DNA from: UBA9926 sp913052075
Lineage (GTDB): Bacteria; Pseudomonadota; Gammaproteobacteria; Pseudomonadales; Azotimanducaceae
Assembly: GCA_913052075.1 (NCBI GenBank)
Contig: CAJXDD010000027.1
Coordinates: 1 to 18,977 of the forward strand
Length of the DNA: 18,977 nt
Reading direction: 5' to 3'
Of this stretch, positions 14,449 to 18,977 are shown piece by piece; position 1 is the stretch's first letter; every line of letters starts with the position of its first letter. The notes below the pieces were generated by a model. It saw only the letters and a list, made by a program, of their open reading frames with translations, ran no database searches and had not been told where the DNA came from. The position numbers were made by a program, and so were the translations under genes.

Positions 14449-14481
14449 CGATGCGCCTAACCCATGAAGTGAGCCTACCTC

Positions 14482-15459
14482 TTGAAAGCAATCGTTTGCG
14501 AGAATTTTGCGCCCCCTATCCATTTATCGACTCAAACCGTGCCTGAACCAACGCTCGGGCCCGACCAAGTCATGATCGATATCAAAGCAACCGGCCTCGG
14601 CTACGTGGACGCACTCATGGTCGCAGGGCTCTATCAAATCAAACCGCCGCTGCCCTTCATCCCCGGCAATGAAATAGCAGGCGTCATTTGCGAAGTAGGG
14701 ACTGATGTGGCTCAGTTCAATGTTGGCGATCGCGTGCTCGCCATGCCCTCGCGCGGTGGGCTCGCCGAGAAAATCGCCGTGCGCGCGGATACCTGTATTC
14801 CCATCCCTGACCGGGCGAGTTTTGAGGCTGCAGCCGCCTTTTTGGTCAATTATTGCACCGCCTATCATGGACTCATCACCCTCGGGCAAGTGAGAGCGGG
14901 AGAGTCTGTGTTGATTTTGGGCGCGAGTGGCGGAGTCGGAACCGCCGCCATTGATCTTGCGAAATCGGAGGGAGCCTTTGTCATCGCCGCCGCATCCAGC
15001 GAGGCAAAGCTTGACATGGCGCGTCGCCAGGGCGCTGATCTCTTGATCAACTACAGCGAGAGTGACTGGCGTGACACGCTCAAAAAGGCAATGGATGGCA
15101 GGCCGCTGAATCTCGTGTACGACCCCGTTGGCGGGGATTTCGCTGAAGCGGCACTGCGCTCCTTAGCACCCGGTGGTCGATTTCTAGTAGTGGGGTTTGC
15201 TACAGGCACCATACCCAAACTTCCAGCGAACCTCACCTTGCTCAAGCAAGTCAGTGTCATCGGCGTCAATTGGGGTGGGCACATTGCGATCCACCCTGAA
15301 GCCTCAGCACCGGTCGTGAATGAACTCGTAGACCGCATTGATCGCAGCACCATCAACCCTTTGACGGGTCAGCACTACTCACTCGACGAGACAGGCAAAG
15401 CGATGACCGCTATGCTGGAGCGTCAAGCCATTGGTAAAACCATCATCCACCAGGAGTAA
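14482..15459 (+). CDS. NADPH:quinone oxidoreductase family protein (zinc-independent MDR)
   Basis: 325 residues. It begins MKAIVCENF, the usual quinone-oxidoreductase opening, followed by GLGYVDALMVAGLY, PFIPGNEIAGVI, and VGDRVLAM. The Rossmann motif is GASGGVGTAAIDLAK (147-161), with substrate-side blocks LVYDPVGGDFAEAALRSLAPGGRFLVVG. No catalytic zinc Cys ligands are seen, as in QOR-type members. It would reduce a quinone or an enone/enoyl compound with NADPH in the cytoplasm. The start is TTG at 14482: an in-frame TGA lies four codons upstream (14470-14472), so no earlier start exists, and the conserved N-terminus begins exactly here. The epoxide hydrolase start is 6 bp after the stop, so the pair is an operon. 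Confidence 0.9.
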   Translation: MKAIVCENFAPPIHLSTQTVPEPTLGPDQVMIDIKATGLGYVDALMVAGLYQIKPPLPFIPGNEIAGVICEVGTDVAQFNVGDRVLAMPSRGGLAEKIAVRADTCIPIPDRASFEAAAAFLVNYCTAYHGLITLGQVRAGESVLILGASGGVGTAAIDLAKSEGAFVIAAASSEAKLDMARRQGADLLINYSESDWRDTLKKAMDGRPLNLVYDPVGGDFAEAALRSLAPGGRFLVVGFATGTIPKLPANLTLLKQVSVIGVNWGGHIAIHPEASAPVVNELVDRIDRSTINPLTGQHYSLDETGKAMTAMLERQAIGKTIIHQE

Positions 15460-15465
15460 AGCACC

Positions 15466-16608
15466 ATGACCATTGCCCCTTTCTCGATTGCAACCAGTGA
15501 TGGTGTGTTAGACGACCTGCGCTGCCGTTTAGAAATGACGCGATGGCCTGACGCAGAAACTCCTGACGACTGGTCGCAAGGCATTCCGCTAGCCTATATG
15601 CAGCGCGTTCACCACTATTGGCTGAACGAATATGACTTTCGCTCAAGAGAGGCAGCGCTCAACCGCTGGCCCGCTTTCATCACGCAGATCGATGGGTTGG
15701 ATATTCACTTCCTACACATTCGTTCACCAAGAGAGGACGCGAAACCACTCTTGATGACTCATGGCTGGCCGGGTTCAGTGGTTGAATTTCAAAACGTGAT
15801 AGGCCCGCTAACCGATCCAGACAACCATGGGGCATCGGGTGAAATCGCTTTTCACGTGGTCTGTCCTTCCCTCCCCGGATTCGCCTTCTCTGGCAAACCA
15901 AAGACGCCAGGCTGGGGCATCAACAAAATTGCAGAGGCTTGGAATGAGTTAATGGCCCAACTCGGCTACTCAGAGTATCTAGCCCAAGGTGGTGACTGGG
16001 GATCGATCGTGACGACAGCCATCGGCGCACAGAATTTGGGCCAGTGCCAAGGGATCCACATTACTATGCCGGTGGTGGGGCCGGACCCGGACACCATGAA
16101 CGACTTGACTGAATTCGAGCAAGAATGTCTTCGGGCTTACCAGTTCTACCAGGACCACGACTCAGGCTACTCCAAGCAGCAAAGCACTCGCCCTCAAACG
16201 TTGGGTTACGGTCTTGCCGACTCGCCCATAGGGCAAGCTGCGTGGATTCTCGAGAAGTTTTATCAGTGGATGGACTGCAACGGACTACCTGAAAATGTGG
16301 TGTCCATGGATGAGCTCCTAGATAACGTGATGCTGTATTGGCTAACCGAATCCGCTGCCTCGTCTGCCAGAATCTATTGGGAGAGTTTTGGCGATAGTGC
16401 GTTGCGAGAACAGCCCGTCAGCGTGCCGAGCGCCATCAGCATGTTCCCTAAGGAGATTTTCAAAGCCTCTGAGCGATGGGCCGCAAAACGCTTTACCAAC
16501 ATTAAGTATTACAACCAGCTGACGTCCGGCGGGCACTTCGCTGCCCTAGAACAACCCGAAGTCTTTGTTTCCGAACTGCGTAAAGCGTTTAGCCAAATGA
16601 TGGCTTAA
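15466..16608 (+). CDS. Epoxide hydrolase, alpha/beta-hydrolase with EHN domain
   Basis: 380 residues, the size of microsomal/juvenile-hormone-type epoxide hydrolases. The N-terminal EHN segment spans about 1-85: FSIATSDGVLDDLRCRLEMT, then RWP, and the WSQGIPLAYMQRVHHYWLNEYDF block. The HGWPGS oxyanion motif is at 99-104. The nucleophile D177 sits in GGDWGS (175-180), and the catalytic His is H357 in GGHFAALEQPE. Ring-opening tyrosines are expected in the lid (for example Y229 and nearby), but the assignment is not secure. It would hydrolyse an epoxide to a diol; no signal peptide is seen. AGGAG (15452-15456) sits across the end of the QOR gene and 9 nt before the ATG. Pairing with QOR suggests detoxification or catabolism of an oxygenated hydrocarbon. 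Confidence 0.93.
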   Translation: MTIAPFSIATSDGVLDDLRCRLEMTRWPDAETPDDWSQGIPLAYMQRVHHYWLNEYDFRSREAALNRWPAFITQIDGLDIHFLHIRSPREDAKPLLMTHGWPGSVVEFQNVIGPLTDPDNHGASGEIAFHVVCPSLPGFAFSGKPKTPGWGINKIAEAWNELMAQLGYSEYLAQGGDWGSIVTTAIGAQNLGQCQGIHITMPVVGPDPDTMNDLTEFEQECLRAYQFYQDHDSGYSKQQSTRPQTLGYGLADSPIGQAAWILEKFYQWMDCNGLPENVVSMDELLDNVMLYWLTESAASSARIYWESFGDSALREQPVSVPSAISMFPKEIFKASERWAAKRFTNIKYYNQLTSGGHFAALEQPEVFVSELRKAFSQMMA

Positions 16609-16619
16609 CGGCTTGTCCA

Positions 16620-17504
16620 CTATGACGTTGGCGGGCGCGGCCAAAGAACCGGTGTTCGCGCTTTGTACTGCTGATATACAGCGTCATCACCCCAACGCTT
16701 CTCAGCGCTGTTCTCAAGCATTCGTACACCGCTAATGTGCACTAAGAGGACATAGACAAACACAGGCGATATCAGGGCCCAGTACTGCAACCCGCTCAAT
16801 ACTGGAAAAGCAACGATTGCGATCCCCAACCAAAGCGTAATCTCACCAAAATAGTTGGGATGACGCGACCAGGCCCAAAGCCCACTGGTAATGAACGCTT
16901 CCTTATTCTCTGGAATCGCCCGGAACGCGGTTTTTTGGCGATCCGCCATGACCTCAATCAACCAACCAGCCGCCCAAATGAGCGCTCCAATGAGTGCAAA
17001 CAAATCCAAGGGGACCGCTTGATCCGTGGTCATCGCGGTGAGCGCGGCCGCCAGCGTCATAACGACCCAGAGGCCCTGTAAGGTCCAGGTCATTAAGAAC
17101 TCAAGGAAGTGGTGCTTCATCTTCCTAAATCGTCGATCCTCACCGGCCTGCGAGACTCGGGCGAACAAAAAACTACCCAATCGAACCGCCCATAACAGGA
17201 CCATGGCGCCAAGCAACAGGCTTCTCGCGTCAGCGAGCCCGAGCGCCAATGCAACAATGACGAGGCTGATGTAGGTCAAGCTACCGGTCAAATCAAAGTA
17301 GCGTTCAGTTTTGAATACAAACGCTGGGATGAACATCAGCCATTGGACAATAAAAGCGGCGAGAATGCAGACCGATGTCAGACTAAAATTGCCGATCGTT
17401 GTTTTACTAGACGCGCCTAGGACCTCCGACAGCCCGTACCCCAACGCGATGGCAATCACAATTCCGCTAAGCGAAATCAGATTTTTCCTCGCAGCACTTG
17501 TCAT
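16620..17504 (-). CDS. DUF1295 integral membrane protein (steroid-5-alpha-reductase/ICMT-like fold)
   Basis: 294 residues with seven or more hydrophobic helices and no signal peptide. Near the C-terminus is the family signature WSRHPNYFGE (residues 212-221), followed by ITLWLGIAIVAF, and then KRWGDDAVYQQYKARTPVLWP. This arrangement belongs to DUF1295 proteins, related to 3-oxo-5-alpha-steroid 4-dehydrogenases and isoprenylcysteine methyltransferases. The enzyme activity of bacterial members is unproven; NADPH-linked reduction of a lipid enone or SAM use are both conceivable. GGGGGAAG lies upstream of the ATG (minus strand). It is last in the minus run, 84 bp after the VOC gene, and meets the convergent epoxide hydrolase gene with 11 bp between. 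Confidence 0.88.
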   Translation of the reverse strand: MTSAARKNLISLSGIVIAIALGYGLSEVLGASSKTTIGNFSLTSVCILAAFIVQWLMFIPAFVFKTERYFDLTGSLTYISLVIVALALGLADARSLLLGAMVLLWAVRLGSFLFARVSQAGEDRRFRKMKHHFLEFLMTWTLQGLWVVMTLAAALTAMTTDQAVPLDLFALIGALIWAAGWLIEVMADRQKTAFRAIPENKEAFITSGLWAWSRHPNYFGEITLWLGIAIVAFPVLSGLQYWALISPVFVYVLLVHISGVRMLENSAEKRWGDDAVYQQYKARTPVLWPRPPTS

Positions 17505-17588
17505 ATAAGACTTCCCCCAACAATTCCCTTAAGTTTGTACGCAGGAGTTGGCGCCAATGACCACGTAATGAATCTGTGTTGGCTGGGC

Positions 17589-17966
17589 TTACCTGGCAAC
17601 CCCTTCTGCTAGATAAATGCGATGACCATCTGGGTCTTCAAGGATCGCTTCTCTCGTGTCCCAAGGCGTATCGTGAGCATCCTTAACGACCCTTCCTTGA
17701 TGGCTTGCGGCCGAAAGCCGCTCAAGCGCGACGGCGAGTGACGGTGTCCAGCAATACAGCGTTACATGCTCAGATTGCTGAACATAGGCAATACCGGGAT
17801 CCTCGTCTTCGATACATTTCAGATGAATTTCCGACTGGCCGAGCGCAATACCCGCATAAAAGTCCTCATAAACAAACAGCCGGTTCCCGCCAAGTCCGGC
17901 TTCATAAAATTGCAGTGCAGTCTCAAGGCGACGAACCCTGACTTGAGAGACGACGCGATTAATCAT
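17589..17966 (-). CDS. VOC (glyoxalase/bleomycin-resistance) family protein
   Basis: 125 residues from ATG 17966; a TTG one codon earlier (17969) is also possible. The pattern is a single VOC module pair: RRLETALQFYEAGLGGNRLFVYE, the strand SEIHLKC, then TPWDTREAILEDPDGHRIYLAE, the typical C-terminal end of the fold. Metal ligands are not clearly complete, so a metal-independent, binding or antibiotic-resistance-like role is as likely as lyase or dioxygenase activity. The ATG overlaps the TGA stop of the S1/P1 nuclease gene (TGATG), showing translational coupling; DUF1295 follows. The substrate is unknown. Confidence 0.85.
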   Translation of the reverse strand: MINRVVSQVRVRRLETALQFYEAGLGGNRLFVYEDFYAGIALGQSEIHLKCIEDEDPGIAYVQQSEHVTLYCWTPSLAVALERLSAASHQGRVVKDAHDTPWDTREAILEDPDGHRIYLAEGVAR

Positions 17967-18865
17967 CAATCAGAGCCGGTCGATAGGGCCCAATCAAGCA
18001 AGCGAGCCATGCGCTCGGAAGCGAGCTTCAGTCGCTCGGCCGCAATGGGCCAATTCAGTGATTGATAATCCGGATCCAACTGATACTGACGAGATGCCCA
18101 TGGTCGGCACACCCCATCATCGACTTTGCAGTACTGGGTGCGTGCATGTCGCGCAATGGCTAAGGACTCGTTCGCCCACGCCATTGCCTCTGAAGGATCA
18201 AAGGCTACCGATTTGATAGGCCGGGTGTCGACATCACCCTTGCCGCGCAGTTGATCAACGAGCTCAGGGTAGGAGAGCCCACTTTCTTTCACCAAACAGT
18301 AGTCCCACACTCCATGAAGATTATTGCAATCCTTAAATCCTTTTACTTTTGTTCGGTTGCCACCTAAATCATCGGCAAAGCTGACATGCATCGGCTGATG
18401 AATGTCCCCTATCCAGTGCGCGAGGAACATCACTGCCTGAAGTTTAGCCCATCCACTCAACGCCCCATCTCTAATGAGCGCGAGGTGCGTGTCGATTGCA
18501 GTCAAAATGCATCCGGTCACACACCGGTCCCGGCTAACCTCCGACTGATTGCGATCGACATTGACATAGTGCCAGCTGACTACGCGATCAAAGGCGCGGT
18601 CTTTGCGCACTTTGTCTGCCCAGACGCAAAGGTCGGTCACTGTCGGTTCCGTACGACCCAAGAAAGTTTCTGCATGATCAGCCGGCATGGCCGCCATCAA
18701 CCGACGAAGGGCGACCTGACTACTCGGTTGAAGCTGTTCAAATGCAAGTTCGCAAGTCACCCGATGGCCAGTATCGCTCCAAGAAATCGCTGGCGTTGGC
18801 AGAAGCGATAGCGCTATTCCCAACCAGAAAAGAAGGCCCCACGTCACATTCTTGCTTGGCATCAT
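17966..18865 (-). CDS. S1/P1-type zinc-dependent nuclease (secreted)
   Basis: 299 residues. A signal peptide (residues 1-28: basic start, LLFWLGIALSLLP, cleavage after AIS) leaves Trp29 as the mature N-terminus, as required because S1/P1 enzymes use the N-terminal Trp to bind zinc. The remaining ligands are visible: H34 (WSDTGH), D84 (WADKVRKD), H99 (SWHYVNVD), H149 and D153 (AHWIGDIHQPMH), H159, and H183 with D187 (NNLHGVWD). All zinc positions are filled, predicting activity on single-stranded DNA or RNA, and 3'-nucleotidase activity, in the periplasm or outside the cell. Two ATG codons (MM) open the gene; no strong ribosome site is seen. It begins about 20 bp after the stop of a truncated upstream gene, so it is probably cotranscribed with it, and it overlaps the VOC gene start. 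Confidence 0.93.
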   Translation of the reverse strand: MMPSKNVTWGLLFWLGIALSLLPTPAISWSDTGHRVTCELAFEQLQPSSQVALRRLMAAMPADHAETFLGRTEPTVTDLCVWADKVRKDRAFDRVVSWHYVNVDRNQSEVSRDRCVTGCILTAIDTHLALIRDGALSGWAKLQAVMFLAHWIGDIHQPMHVSFADDLGGNRTKVKGFKDCNNLHGVWDYCLVKESGLSYPELVDQLRGKGDVDTRPIKSVAFDPSEAMAWANESLAIARHARTQYCKVDDGVCRPWASRQYQLDPDYQSLNWPIAAERLKLASERMARLLDWALSTGSD

Positions 18866-18875
18866 TACACCATTT

Positions 18876-18897
18876 TAATGACTACTTAATGACTACT
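18876..18897. repeat. Exact 11-bp tandem duplication at a gene end
   Basis: TAATGACTACT occurs twice in direct tandem (18876-18886, 18887-18897). On the minus strand it covers the last Ser-Ser-His codons and stop of the truncated upstream gene, and the spacer before the S1/P1 gene. Confidence 0.8.
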
Positions 18898-18977
18898 GCC
18901 TCTGAAGGCTTTCAACCACTCAAGATGCTTGTCTATGCCAAGGTTCGATTCGATCGCATCCGCAATGACTTGGTCTT
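18886..18977 (-). CDS. C-terminus of an unidentified protein (5' part outside window)
   Basis: The minus frame from the window end reads DQVIADAIESNLG then IDKHLEWLKAFRGSSH and a TAA at 18886-18888. The 29 visible residues look helical and protein-like. The other two minus frames hit stops earlier. It sits about 20 bp upstream of the nuclease gene in the same direction, so an operon is likely. No family can be named from this fragment. Confidence 0.5.
   Translation of the reverse strand, partial: DQVIADAIESNLGIDKHLEWLKAFRGSSH

Larger units (their letters stand above)
13884..14481. other. 598-bp interval with no supportable gene
   Basis: This gap separates the minus-strand LLM gene from the plus-strand QOR gene. 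It holds a T-rich (plus strand), A-rich (minus strand) stretch at about 13945-14045, a GTTTC tract, and several perfect inverted repeats (listed separately). The longest frame (14020-14460, plus) starts at TTG and reads as low-complexity basic sequence without family features. Short protein-like fragments occur in other minus frames (see findings) but are interrupted by stops. The interval may hold regulatory DNA, a structured RNA, or a decayed gene. Confidence 0.5.

Noticed and set aside
14020..14460. 146-codon plus-strand open frame in the gene-free interval
   Set aside because: Starts with TTG inside the T-rich tract, has no ribosome site, and its product is basic and low in recognisable structure (rich in R, H, P, K, S). 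No family features.
17548..17557. Perfect palindrome TTGGCGCCAA before the DUF1295 gene
   Set aside because: A single 10-bp palindrome with no partner site; could be an operator half but nothing else supports it.
18386..18811. 141-codon plus frame opposite the S1/P1 nuclease
   Set aside because: Antisense shadow; the nuclease frame has all zinc ligands and a signal peptide.

Overview
The window is densely coding bacterial DNA of moderate GC content. Intergenic gaps are short, start codons are often GTG or TTG, and several gene pairs overlap by 4 bp. Gene content (RarD, TesB, AlkK-type acyl-CoA ligase, GPH transporter, LLM oxidoreductases, EHN-type epoxide hydrolase, DUF1295 protein, S1/P1 nuclease, six-helix voltage-gated channel) fits a heterotrophic, probably marine, gammaproteobacterium; the OM60/NOR5-like (Halieaceae) group is a reasonable guess. 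This is inference from content only: there is no rRNA, tRNA, phage, IS or CRISPR signal.

Layout. (1) 1-4434 is an envelope region. Two tandem paralogous membrane-anchored VWA proteins (+; the first is cut by the window edge) converge on a six-helix voltage-gated channel with filter TFEDWTD (-), preceded by a secreted DUF4139-type protein (-). (2) 4435-7204: a divergent promoter region, then a class I methyltransferase, RarD and a hotdog thioesterase (+). (3) 7182-8621: a GPH-type MFS transporter (-), overlapping the thioesterase tail to tail. (4) 8776-11635: an AlkK-type acyl-CoA ligase, a free-standing Rieske ferredoxin and TesB (+). (5) 11606-13883: a possible small ORF (-) and two convergent luciferase-like oxidoreductases whose stop codons overlap. 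(6) 13884-14481: about 600 bp without a supportable gene, with a GTTTC repeat tract and several inverted repeats. (7) 14482-16608: quinone oxidoreductase plus epoxide hydrolase (+). (8) 16620-18977: a minus-strand run of a truncated gene, S1/P1 nuclease, VOC protein and DUF1295 membrane protein.

How the genes may work together. The middle section (4HBT thioesterase, transporter, acyl-CoA ligase, Rieske ferredoxin, TesB, two LLM proteins, QOR, epoxide hydrolase) looks like accessory catabolism of hydrophobic or oxygenated carbon compounds: uptake, oxidation, epoxide opening, CoA activation and release. No single pathway is proven. The most unusual part is the left end. A channel with a selectivity filter close to that of engineered calcium-selective bacterial channels lies beside two proteins predicted to carry periplasmic MIDAS-type VWA domains and a secreted DUF4139 protein. 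No known complete system is recognised there; a functional link is a hypothesis.
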